64,000 nt of DNA from an uncultured Collinsella sp. (GTDB lineage: Bacteria; Actinomycetota; Coriobacteriia; Coriobacteriales; Coriobacteriaceae): NCBI GenBank assembly GCA_958433005.1, contig CAUAWV010000001.1, positions 1-64,000 of the forward strand, written 5' to 3'. The translations under genes were made by a program, and so were the position numbers. Position 1 is the stretch's first letter. Each line of letters starts with the position of its first letter. Below, in pieces: positions 33,435 through 41,721 of the stretch. The notes under the pieces are model-generated. The model was given only the letters and a program-made list of their open reading frames with translations. It was not told the origin of the DNA and did no database searches.

Positions 33435-34673
33435 ATGGGACTCTTGAAAGCTGGATTGGGAGCTGCCGGCGGCGTCATGGCCGACCAGTGGAAGGAATTT
33501 ATCTACTGCGAATCGATGCCTGCTGACGTCTTGGCCTGCAAGGGCAGCAAACGCACCGGTGGCCGCAGCTCCAACACGCGCGGCGAGGACAACGTCATCT
33601 CCAACGGCTCGGTCATCGCCGTCAACGACGGCCAGGGCATGCTCGTGGTGCAAAACGGCAAGATCATCGAGGTAGCGCTCGAGCCCGGCGAGTTCGTCTT
33701 CGACACCGGCAGCGAGCCGAGCGTCTTTAGCGGCAACCTGGGCGACTCCATCAAGGAGACGTTTGCCAATATCGGCAGCCGCTTTACCTTTGGCGGCGAC
33801 GCGGGCAAAGACCAGCGCGTCTACTTCATCAACACGAAAGAGATCATCGGCAACAAGTACGGCACCGCCTCGCCCGTGCCCTTCCGCGTGGTCGATAACA
33901 ACATTGGCCTGGACGTCGACATCTCCGTGCGCTGCAACGGCGAGTACTCGTACCGCATCACCAACCCGCTGCTGTTCTACACCAACGTGTGCGGCAACGT
34001 GACCGATAGCTACACGCGCGACAAGATCGACAGCCAGCTTAAGTCCGAGCTGCTCACCGCCCTGCAGCCCGCCTTTGCCAAGATCTCGGAAATGGGCATC
34101 CGCTACAGCGCCATCCCCGGCCACACCACCGAGCTCGCCCGCGCGCTCAACGAGGTCCTCTCGGCCGACTGGCGCGACCTGCGTGGCGTCGAGATCGTGA
34201 GCTTTGGCGTTAACTCCATCGCCGCCTCGCAAGAAGACGAGCAGATGATCAAGGACCTGCAGAAGGCCGCGGTCATGCGCGATCCCACCATGGCAGCAGC
34301 CAACATCGCCAGCGCCCAGAGCGACGCAATGCGCGCGGCAGCCGCCAACCCCAACGGCGCGATGGCAGGCTTTATGGGCATGGGCATGGCAGGTGGTATG
34401 GGCGGTATGAACGCCAGCCAGCTGTTCGCCGCCGGCCAGGCACAGCAGCAGGCTGCCCCGCAGCCAGCTCCGGCACCCGCCCCCGCACCGGCCCCCGCCG
34501 CCCCCGCGGCAGGCGGCTGGACTTGCAGCTGCGGTGCCACCAACACCGGCAAGTTCTGCTCCGAGTGCGGCAGTCCCGCACCCGCCCCGGCACCGGCCAA
34601 GTGGTTCTGCCCCAACTGCGGCAGCGAAAACGGCGGCAAGTTCTGCAGCAACTGCGGAACGCCTAGGCCCTAA
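33435..34673 (+). CDS. SPFH-domain protein with C-terminal zinc ribbons (YdjI-like)
   Basis: A 412-residue protein. The N-terminal 270 residues are an SPFH/virion-core-like domain (MGLLKAGLGAAGGVMADQWK start, IEVALEPGEFVFDTG, VPFRVVDNNIGLDVDISVRC, VEIVSFGVNSIA). A Gly/Met/Ala-rich and Pro-Ala linker (about 310-365) leads to two zinc ribbons (CSCGATNTGKFCSECG, CPNCGSENGGKFCSNCG). SPFH proteins form membrane-associated rings or scaffolds. AAGGAAG lies before the ATG. Third in the zinc-ribbon set; no PspA homologue is adjacent, unlike Bacillus ydjF-I. Confidence 0.88.
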   Translation: MGLLKAGLGAAGGVMADQWKEFIYCESMPADVLACKGSKRTGGRSSNTRGEDNVISNGSVIAVNDGQGMLVVQNGKIIEVALEPGEFVFDTGSEPSVFSGNLGDSIKETFANIGSRFTFGGDAGKDQRVYFINTKEIIGNKYGTASPVPFRVVDNNIGLDVDISVRCNGEYSYRITNPLLFYTNVCGNVTDSYTRDKIDSQLKSELLTALQPAFAKISEMGIRYSAIPGHTTELARALNEVLSADWRDLRGVEIVSFGVNSIAASQEDEQMIKDLQKAAVMRDPTMAAANIASAQSDAMRAAAANPNGAMAGFMGMGMAGGMGGMNASQLFAAGQAQQQAAPQPAPAPAPAPAPAAPAAGGWTCSCGATNTGKFCSECGSPAPAPAPAKWFCPNCGSENGGKFCSNCGTPRP

Positions 34674-34753
34674 CCCCTTTATCTGGTAATTGGCGGGGGT
34701 TCCGCCGCCCCCGCATTTGCTTCTATGGGTTTTCACACAAGAAGGAGGACACC

Positions 34754-35596
34754 ATGAAGACAACGTTCAAAAAGTCCGCACTCGCATTCCTGACATGCGT
34801 CCTGGCGCTCGCCTTTGCCCTGACGGGCTGTAGCGGCGGCGGCAAGGACCCCAAGGCCAACTTTGTCGGCAGCTGGGAGCTCTCGGGTGGAACCTCGGAG
34901 GGCGAGGAGCTGACCGAGGAGTACATGGAGATGTTCAAGGAATGGGGCATCAGCTGCATCTTGGTCCTGGACGAAGACGGCACGGGCAGCCTCGATTTGT
35001 TCTCCGAAGTTTCCGACCTAAAGTGGGAGGCCAAGGACGCTACCACCGCGAGTATCACCGTCGACAAGGAGACGACCGACGTGAAGCTCGAGGACGGCAA
35101 GCTTGTCCTTGAGGACGGCGAGGACAAGCTCATCTTTAGCAAGTCCGATAAGGACCTGTCCGGTACCGTGAAGAAGGATCGCGAGGCCGCCGAGAAGGAA
35201 GAGGAAGTCGAGGAGGCCGTCGAAGACGGCGATGTCCAGAGCGTCGAAATCTCCCCCGCCGTCACTGTCGCCGATGACGACCTGTGCACCATCACCATCA
35301 CCGAGAAGTTCCAGGACGACTGGGGCGACATCGGCTTTGTCGTCAACATCACCAACAAGAGCGACAAGGACCTGACCTTCTACGCTCCCACCGGCAAGAC
35401 AAACGTCAACGGCACCATGAAGGAAGCCTGGTTCTCGGCCCACCTGATGCCCGGCACCAACGCCACCGAAGAGTTCACCTTCTCGAAGGGCACGCTTGAC
35501 AGCTTCGACAGCCTAGTCAACACGACCATCGGCATCGACGCCTACCTGACCGATTCCTACGAGGACGTCGCCTCCTACAGCGCAACCATCGCGTAG
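34754..35596 (+). CDS. Putative lipoprotein, acidic
   Basis: A 280-residue protein with a signal peptide (MKTTFKKSALAFLTCVLALA) and lipobox LTGC. A lipocalin-like beta domain (about 35-140, FVGSWELSGG) is followed by an acidic coiled segment (REAAEKEEEVEEAVEDGD) and an immunoglobulin-like domain (about 175-280, GFVVNITNKSDKDLTFY) like DUF5067 proteins. It would be anchored on the outer face of the membrane. AAGGAGGA before the ATG. It follows the SPFH gene by 80 nt and may be co-expressed; role unknown. Confidence 0.85.
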   Translation: MKTTFKKSALAFLTCVLALAFALTGCSGGGKDPKANFVGSWELSGGTSEGEELTEEYMEMFKEWGISCILVLDEDGTGSLDLFSEVSDLKWEAKDATTASITVDKETTDVKLEDGKLVLEDGEDKLIFSKSDKDLSGTVKKDREAAEKEEEVEEAVEDGDVQSVEISPAVTVADDDLCTITITEKFQDDWGDIGFVVNITNKSDKDLTFYAPTGKTNVNGTMKEAWFSAHLMPGTNATEEFTFSKGTLDSFDSLVNTTIGIDAYLTDSYEDVASYSATIA

Positions 35597-35644
35597 CGGC
35601 ACGTAACATCAGCCGCGGATTGGCGGACACATCCGCGCACACCA

Positions 35645-35685
35645 GACGGTGCTGCAGGAGTTGATCCTGCAGCACCGTCGCTTTT
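35645..35685. terminator. Bidirectional terminator
   Basis: A perfect 15-bp stem (35645-35659 with 35665-35679, GGTGCTGCAGGA) with a five-base loop, followed by GCTTTTA. It separates the lipoprotein gene from the convergent response-regulator gene. Confidence 0.9.
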
Positions 35686-35705
35686 ATGCCGATACGTAAC
35701 GATCG

Positions 35706-36326
35706 TTAGCGCTCCATGTTGGGAACGATGCTACCCTCCGTTACCGCGCGCACGGCGATGCGGATGATGTTGTCGTAGCCGGTCTTGTTGAGGATCTCCG
35801 AGATGCGGCGTTTGATGGTGCCCTCGCTCATAAACAGCTCGGCCGCAATCTCGCGACGACTTTTGCCCTCGCAGGCAAGGCGCAAAATCGATAGCTCGAC
35901 ATCGTCGAGGGCTGCCGTGCCCGAAAAAATGCTCTCGGGCGGCTTGGGAAACGTGCAGTAGCCAGCCAACGTGGAGCGCATCACGGCGAACAGCTCGTCG
36001 ATACCGACGTTCTTGTACACAAAGCTATCGACGCCCACCTCGCGGGCCTGATCGACAAAGGTGATCTCGGGCATGCCTGTCATGATAATGATGCGACACT
36101 CGGGCAGCTGCTCCTTGATGCGTGCCGCCGCCACGATGCCGTTTGAATCGTGTTCGGTGCACACGTCCATCAGTATCATGTCCGGACGCTCCTTGAGCGC
36201 GACACCCAAGGCCTCGGAGGCATCGGCGATCGCGGCAACGACGGTCATATCGGGCTGGTCGCCAACGGAGCGCGCAAGGCTCTCGCGCAAGATGGCCTGG
36301 TCTTCGACGATTAACACGCGAATCAT
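35706..36326 (-). CDS. NarL/LuxR-type response regulator
   Basis: A 206-residue two-component regulator. Its receiver domain (1-120) has the acidic pocket VEDQ and phospho-acceptor Asp54 in ILMDV, then Thr in IIMTGMPE and Lys in SFVYKN. The C-terminal LuxR helix-turn-helix is SILRLACEGKSRREIAAELFMSEGTIKRRISEIL. Its start overlaps the stop of the upstream kinase gene (ATGA), so it is co-translated with its partner. Last gene of a three-gene set with two membrane sensors. Target genes not evident. Confidence 0.94.
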   Translation of the reverse strand: MIRVLIVEDQAILRESLARSVGDQPDMTVVAAIADASEALGVALKERPDMILMDVCTEHDSNGIVAAARIKEQLPECRIIIMTGMPEITFVDQAREVGVDSFVYKNVGIDELFAVMRSTLAGYCTFPKPPESIFSGTAALDDVELSILRLACEGKSRREIAAELFMSEGTIKRRISEILNKTGYDNIIRIAVRAVTEGSIVPNMER

Positions 36327-37822
36327 GAGCTTCTCCTTTGGGCCGTGGCGTTAGAGTTTAGCGGGATGGATACCGCAAGCGTAAAGGGCGGGGCGGGGCG
36401 GACTTCCAGGCTGCCGCCCAGATCTTGCGCGACATGCCTCATACCTGGGATACCCGTTCCCTCGCGATACGATACGGGCGCAGGCGCGCCGTCGTTAGAA
36501 ACGGTCATCCGCGCAACAGCGCCGTCTTCCGACGTCTCCTGCCACAAGCGCACATGGACCCGATGCGCCTGCGCATGCTTGGTGGCATTGGTCGAGGCTT
36601 CGCGGATAATCTGCAAAAAGGCTGCCGCGACACGCGCGTCGCTTGGCAGCTCGCCCTCCACATCGATCTGCACGCTCACCAGACCAAAGGCATGGACGAT
36701 ATCGCCCAGTTGCTCTGCCGGTTCGGCGTCGCCCCCGCTGCGCAGATCGGCAGCGATTGAGCGCAGCAGCGGGTCGATCTGCTCGAGTGACTCGTCATCC
36801 AGGCGTCCCTCCTCCAGATAACGATGGAGGATGGACAGGCGCTGCCCGATCACGTCGTGCACGCGAGCGCGCATACGCAGATAGGCCGCATTGTCAGCAA
36901 CCTTTTTGACTTCTTCGATCTGGGCCTGGAGCTCTTGGCCCGCAAGCTCAAGCAGGTGGTTGGCCTGCGCCAGGCGGTCATGCGCATGCGCATACTCTGT
37001 CACGTCCAGACCGATTATGCGCTCGAACGAACGGCCCAAGACCATAACGTCATCGCACACAAACAGGCGAATCTCGGCGGGAGAAACCTCGACCACCGCA
37101 CGCGCCTCACCAAAGCGGTCCAGGTTGATCCGCACGCGGTTCTTACCGCCTTCGGGCATTTGCATGCTGAGCTTGCGCAGGTCGTTCCATGTACCGCTCA
37201 TATCGCCTAGGTCGGTGGGCATATGAAGCTCCACCAGGTTTTTGCGCATGCAGCGGTTCATAAGCAGTGGACGGCCCCTCGAGTCCAGATACAGGATGCC
37301 CACGGGAATCACGTTGATGGTTTCGATCGTCGAGAACGCGGTGATATCCTCCTGGCGGTTACGGACGTCCATCAAGAGCGCCGCGACGGAACGGAACAGG
37401 AAGAACGCTCCCTCTGCGATAAGGACAACGGCCCACACCGAGCCCATGGCAAAAACCACCGGCGGTGTCACGGCGCCAACAAGCAGCAGCTCGGCCAGCA
37501 TGACAGGGCGACGATAGTGCACCATGAGGACCACGCCATAGGCAAAGATCGCGGCATTGAGCCACAGCACTCCGCCCATTGCCCTGGCGCAAACGTCAAG
37601 CGGCGCCACCAGATACGAGCCAGACGACGCGAATAAGATGAGCGCCGAAATCATCAGGTGAAGCACGAGGCTCGTCTCATAGGCGCAAATCACCTTACGG
37701 TTATAGGACGAGCGGCGCGATGCGATGAGCGGGACGTGGATCATCTGCAGACACGCAGCCAGGGCAAAGACAACATCGAGCGCAACGATTTGGGGAAGGA
37801 TGAACGAAATCTGCATCGTCAC
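36323..37822 (-). CDS. Membrane sensor histidine kinase (NarX/DegS-like C-terminus)
   Basis: A 499-residue kinase. About five membrane segments (residues 8-150), a PAS-like region (about 165-275), a coiled coil (280-315), then a HisKA_3-type segment with His322 in RMRARVHDVIGQRLSILHRYL and a HATPase domain with N-box REASTNATKHAQ and GTGIPGMRHVA. It should phosphorylate the response regulator that follows. The GTG start (37820-37822) overlaps the stop of the upstream sensor gene; an ATG six bases on is an alternative. Confidence 0.92.
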   Translation of the reverse strand: MTMQISFILPQIVALDVVFALAACLQMIHVPLIASRRSSYNRKVICAYETSLVLHLMISALILFASSGSYLVAPLDVCARAMGGVLWLNAAIFAYGVVLMVHYRRPVMLAELLLVGAVTPPVVFAMGSVWAVVLIAEGAFFLFRSVAALLMDVRNRQEDITAFSTIETINVIPVGILYLDSRGRPLLMNRCMRKNLVELHMPTDLGDMSGTWNDLRKLSMQMPEGGKNRVRINLDRFGEARAVVEVSPAEIRLFVCDDVMVLGRSFERIIGLDVTEYAHAHDRLAQANHLLELAGQELQAQIEEVKKVADNAAYLRMRARVHDVIGQRLSILHRYLEEGRLDDESLEQIDPLLRSIAADLRSGGDAEPAEQLGDIVHAFGLVSVQIDVEGELPSDARVAAAFLQIIREASTNATKHAQAHRVHVRLWQETSEDGAVARMTVSNDGAPAPVSYREGTGIPGMRHVAQDLGGSLEVRPAPPFTLAVSIPLNSNATAQRRSS

Positions 37823-39702
37823 TCACCCGCCCTCGGCATCAAGACGATCATGCGCAGCTGGCCGGGCTCGCCCTCAAGGCGGTATGCCACGTTGCGCCCT
37901 TGCAGAGCGCTTTCGAGCTCTTGCGCAGCGGGCGTCTGCGAAAGATCTTCATCATCGTTGGAAAAAAGCGTGGCGCGCAGCTCGACACTGCACCGGTCAT
38001 GGTCGCCCAAGTGATACATAAGCGCCGGATGGTCGGTGGTGTAGGCAAAAAACGCAAAGTCATACACGCAGTCGTACAGGGCGCTTACCGTACTGGCGTG
38101 CATCGGGCGCCGTATGGCGATAATCGAGGCGCAATCGACATCGATGATGCGCAGGTCACTTGCAAGCTCGTTGGCGATGAGCTGAATGCGGTCGCGGTCA
38201 AAACCGCTCTCCCCGTGCTGTGCCAACGTGAGCGACCCCTTGCGTTTGCAATAGGCGACGAGCATCTTGGCGCGCTGCAGCATGCGGTAACGCTCGTGCG
38301 AAGATGCCTCATCGGTCAACGGCGGCAGCGAGCTCAACAGGTCGTACATCCCTTCGAGCGCACGGGCAAGCGCTTGGTCCACGTCTTGGACCAGTAAGGT
38401 CTCGGCCTCTTGGTCTGCCAAATGTGTCTTAAGGTCGTAGTCGGCGGCAAGCAGCTCATTTTGGCGTTGCAGCTCCATGCGACGATGCGCCAGTTCGCGA
38501 TTGAGTTCGTTGAGCTCCGAGACGTCCTGGGCAAGGAGAGCCGATCCACCCAGCAGCGGAAAGGCGCGATACATTACATCGGGATCGGACGCCACGGCAA
38601 AGGCGTGAGCGTGCCCGTGCTCTTGGATCCGCAACTCCTCACGCACGCCTACCGGCATTGGCTTTGACACCGGCGTGACATAGACTTCCTGCAGGTCACG
38701 CGTTAGAACTTTGAGGTCAAGCGGCAAGGTGCCGAAAATACCGGCGATATCGTGGTACGACGGGATGACACCGCAATCGAGACAGATTTCCATCGCCACC
38801 ACGCACAGGACGCAGTAGACAAGTGAAAAATTAAGCCTCCATGCCCAGGGCACACGCAGCGCATATGAAATGGCAAAGAACGCGCCGCCCAATAGGACAA
38901 GCGCGGCCGTGCCCGAGAAACGCTGAATACGAAAAGACGAGGACCGTCCTACCAAGATAAAAAAGGCAACGAAGTTAAAGGCTGTCCATACCAGAACGGT
39001 ACCGTAGCCCCAACCATATGTGTAATCGTTGCTCCAGGTTCCACTCGATCGATCGAAATGGAAGACCTGCTGATGAACATCGTTAGTAAGCACAAAGCTG
39101 ATAAGCAGGACAGCCATGACCCACAAAACGGTGCGGTACCGACGCCCCATACGATGCTGTTCCAAACCCGCGAGGCGCAGACCGCACAGCTGGTAGATCA
39201 GCGGAATGAGCGTCATGGGCACGTAGTACAGGTACCACAGCACGGTGGCATAGAACGGCGTGAACGACTTATATTTGAGGATGACCTCGATCATCCACAG
39301 GGCACAAATGGCGGCGATGGCAACAAGGCGGCGGCGCAAGACGTAGTCCAAGCAGCGTAGGTACGCCAACACACCCCAGATTGAAAATGCAATTGCGGCG
39401 ACAAGCAGCGGGAGAGAGCTCGAGTGGACGAGCGCATCCACGACCTCTTCGGACACCTCGCTATAGGCGGGCACGGTGTTGGAAAGCTTGGGGTCGGAGG
39501 CGAACAGTGCCGGCAAGACTGCCAAAAGCATAAGGAACAGCGCGGTAATGGCGCCGGCGATAACAAAGACGCGGTGGCGATACACGCCATGCGATATGCC
39601 AACAAGGAATCGCGGCATGGCGAAGAGCCTGCCGCCCCTGGGATCCGCCACGGGTGCGGATCGGGCGGCCGCGTGGCCGATATGTCGCTCGCAGGTACCC
39701 AT
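37819..39702 (-). CDS. Membrane sensor protein, kinase-like without clear catalytic motifs
   Basis: A 627-residue protein with about eight membrane helices (residues 44-300; the 7TM-type region TLIPLIYQLCGLRL, VWTAFNFVAFFILVG). This is followed by a PAS-like part (about 335-400), a coiled coil (RELAHRRMELQRQNELLAADY) and a C-terminal region (about 430-627) arranged like a kinase, with RDRIQLIANELASDLRI but without obvious phospho-acceptor His or GxGxG boxes. It may be a degenerate kinase that senses a signal for the intact kinase encoded next. Start 39702 has no ribosome site but TACACT lies ten bases upstream, which would suit a leaderless message; ATG 39618 (MPRFLV) is an alternative. Confidence 0.8.
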   Translation of the reverse strand: MGTCERHIGHAAARSAPVADPRGGRLFAMPRFLVGISHGVYRHRVFVIAGAITALFLMLLAVLPALFASDPKLSNTVPAYSEVSEEVVDALVHSSSLPLLVAAIAFSIWGVLAYLRCLDYVLRRRLVAIAAICALWMIEVILKYKSFTPFYATVLWYLYYVPMTLIPLIYQLCGLRLAGLEQHRMGRRYRTVLWVMAVLLISFVLTNDVHQQVFHFDRSSGTWSNDYTYGWGYGTVLVWTAFNFVAFFILVGRSSSFRIQRFSGTAALVLLGGAFFAISYALRVPWAWRLNFSLVYCVLCVVAMEICLDCGVIPSYHDIAGIFGTLPLDLKVLTRDLQEVYVTPVSKPMPVGVREELRIQEHGHAHAFAVASDPDVMYRAFPLLGGSALLAQDVSELNELNRELAHRRMELQRQNELLAADYDLKTHLADQEAETLLVQDVDQALARALEGMYDLLSSLPPLTDEASSHERYRMLQRAKMLVAYCKRKGSLTLAQHGESGFDRDRIQLIANELASDLRIIDVDCASIIAIRRPMHASTVSALYDCVYDFAFFAYTTDHPALMYHLGDHDRCSVELRATLFSNDDEDLSQTPAAQELESALQGRNVAYRLEGEPGQLRMIVLMPRAGE

Positions 39703-39787
39703 AGTGCTTTTAGTGTACCGACAGGCGGGCCCAAAAAGCGGGCCACATGTCCCAAAATCCGCCGACGGCGAGGGACGTCGCCAGCGA

Positions 39788-39957
39788 CTAGCCGTTTAAG
39801 AACGTCCCCAATGACTAAGACAAAACGAGCGAGGATTTTTGGACGCCCAAATGGCGAGAGTGGATAATCTCCCACTTTGAGCCCACAAACAGGCTAAAAA
39901 CGGGAGATTATCCACTCTCATTCTGCGGGCGCTCATTTAAGTACGTCCCCAATGAGT
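39788..39957 (+). repeat. Long hairpin repeat copy 3 with flanking GGGGACGT hairpins
   Basis: The 18-bp perfect arms (39856-39873 and 39902-39919) enclose a 28-base loop oriented as in copy 2. Before it lies an imperfect hairpin with loop TAAGAACGTCCCC (about 39790-39816), after it one with GCTCATT/AATGAGT and loop TAAGTACGTCCCC (about 39931-39957). It occupies most of the 341-bp gap between the sensor operon and the GH1 gene. Confidence 0.88.
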
Positions 39958-39975
39958 GCTTTCACTTCTTTTAAC

Positions 39976-40014
39976 AAAACGCCCGGCGGGCATTAACTGC
40001 TCGCCGGGCGTTTT
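39976..40014. terminator. Bidirectional terminator of the beta-glucoside operon
   Basis: AAAACGCCCGGCG (39976-39988) pairs with CGCCGGGCGTTTT (40002-40014), giving a T-run after the stem in either direction. It lies 30 nt after the GH1 stop codon on the minus strand. Confidence 0.92.
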
Positions 40015-40043
40015 GGTTAGGAGGCTATGGTTGTTGGGAAGCC

Positions 40044-41474
40044 TTAGGCCAGGTCCTCGCCGTTCGTCTCGATGACGTGTTTGTACCAGTCGAAGCTCTT
40101 CTTTTTGGAACGCTTGAGGGTGCCGTTGCCCGCATCATCGCGGTCGACATAGATAAAGCCGTAGCGCTTGGACATCTCGCCCGTGCCGGCAGACACCAGG
40201 TCGATTGGGCCCCAGGTGGTGTAGCCCAGCAGGTCAACGCCGTCCTCGGTCACCGCATCGCGCATCGCGGCGATATGCTGGCGCAGGTAGTCGATACGGT
40301 AGTCGTCGTTGATGGAGCCATCCTCCTCGACAACATCCTTGGCGCCCAGGCCGTTCTCGACCACAAACAGCGGCTTCTGATAACGGTCGTACAGGTCGTT
40401 GAGGGTGATGCGGAAGCCCAGCGGATCGATGGCCCAGCCCCACTGGCTCTCCTGCAGGTAGGGGTTCTTGGCGCCGGCGAAGGCGTTGCCCTGGGTGCGC
40501 TCGACATCGGGGTTATCGGCACCGGCGGAGCAACGGGTGCTGTAATAGCTAAAGCTGATGAAGTCGACGGTGTTGGCGGCCAGGATCTCGCGGTCCTCAT
40601 CCGTCATGCCCACATCGATGCCCAAACGCTCGAGCTTCTTGACGGCATAGGCCGGGTAGTAGCCGCGGCTCTGAACGTCGACGAAGAAATAGTTGCTCTG
40701 GTTGTCAATCTGCGCTTGGCGCACATCGCCCGGACGGCAGCTGTAGGGGTAGTAGCTACCTGCGGCAAGCATGCAACCGATCTTGACCTCAGGGTCGATC
40801 TCGTGAGCGATCTTGGTTGCCCAAGCGCTGGCGACGAGCTCGTTGTGGGCGGCCAGGTACTCGACGGCCTCCTTGTTCTCGCCCTCCTCAAAGACCAGAC
40901 CGGCACCCATAAACGGCAGGTGCAAGATCATATTGATCTCGTTGAAGGTAAGCCAGTACTTCACCAGACCCTTGTAGCGGGTGAAGATCGTGGTCGCGAG
41001 GTTCTTGTAGAAGTCGATGAGCTTGCGGTTGCGCCAGCCGCCGTACTCCTTGATGAGGTGAATCGGGCAGTCGAAGTGCGTGATGGTCACGAGCGGCTCA
41101 ATGCCGTGCGCCTGACACTCGCGGAACACGTCCTCGTAGAAGGCCAAGCCGGCCTCGTTGGGCTCAGTCTCGTCACCGTTGGGGAAGATGCGGGTCCACG
41201 CCAGGCTCATGCGGAAGGTCTTAAAGCCCATCTCGGCAAAGAGGGCGATGTCCTCCTTGTAATGGTGATAGAAATCGATGCCAGTCTGCGCGGGGTAGTA
41301 ATAGCCGTCCTCGAAGTCGAGCATCTTGCGCTGGCCGGAGACCACCGCATAGCGCTCGGGGCCGTGCGGTGCCACATCCACGTTGGCTAGGCCGCGGCCA
41401 TCCACGTCGTAAGCGCCCTCGCACTGGTTGGCAGCCGTCGCGCCGCCCCACAGGAAGTCTTTACGGAAAGCCAT
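40044..41474 (-). CDS. GH1 6-phospho-beta-glucosidase
   Basis: A 476-residue GH1 enzyme with MAFRKDFLWGGATAANQCEGA at the start, the acid/base Glu in WLTFNEINM and the nucleophile Glu in LFVVENGLGA; DLVSAGTGEMSKRYGFIYVD near the end includes the Ser, Lys and Tyr that hold the 6-phosphate. It hydrolyses glycosides phosphorylated by the PTS of this operon. AAAGGA upstream of the ATG. It is the last gene before the terminator; a 247-bp gap separates it from the GH35-like gene. It is a paralogue of the GH1 gene at 13.5 kb. Confidence 0.95.
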   Translation of the reverse strand: MAFRKDFLWGGATAANQCEGAYDVDGRGLANVDVAPHGPERYAVVSGQRKMLDFEDGYYYPAQTGIDFYHHYKEDIALFAEMGFKTFRMSLAWTRIFPNGDETEPNEAGLAFYEDVFRECQAHGIEPLVTITHFDCPIHLIKEYGGWRNRKLIDFYKNLATTIFTRYKGLVKYWLTFNEINMILHLPFMGAGLVFEEGENKEAVEYLAAHNELVASAWATKIAHEIDPEVKIGCMLAAGSYYPYSCRPGDVRQAQIDNQSNYFFVDVQSRGYYPAYAVKKLERLGIDVGMTDEDREILAANTVDFISFSYYSTRCSAGADNPDVERTQGNAFAGAKNPYLQESQWGWAIDPLGFRITLNDLYDRYQKPLFVVENGLGAKDVVEEDGSINDDYRIDYLRQHIAAMRDAVTEDGVDLLGYTTWGPIDLVSAGTGEMSKRYGFIYVDRDDAGNGTLKRSKKKSFDWYKHVIETNGEDLA

Positions 41475-41721
41475 GCATCAATCCTTTCACACGATAATTG
41501 TCATAGGTTCAGTATCTCTACAAACAGCGCGTCGCTCAACGGCAACGGCACAGCTCGAAACTTCTTTTCGCCCCAACGGCCTCATCCGCCCGCAGCGACT
41601 GACACTTCCTGATACCTCGCTTCGTCCCCTAGCAACAGGTTCGCCTCTCGAGGTTTTTCCTCCACAGGAACCCGTCCCCGGGGAGGAAAGGAAGTGAGGG
41701 GCCGGGCGGCAATGACTGCGG

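Noticed and set aside
41475..41721. Regulatory site in the 247-bp gap between the GH35-like and GH1 genes
   Set aside because: Only a weak, interrupted inverted repeat (CACTTCC near 41603 with GGAAGTG near 41691) was seen; no promoter or terminator could be supported.
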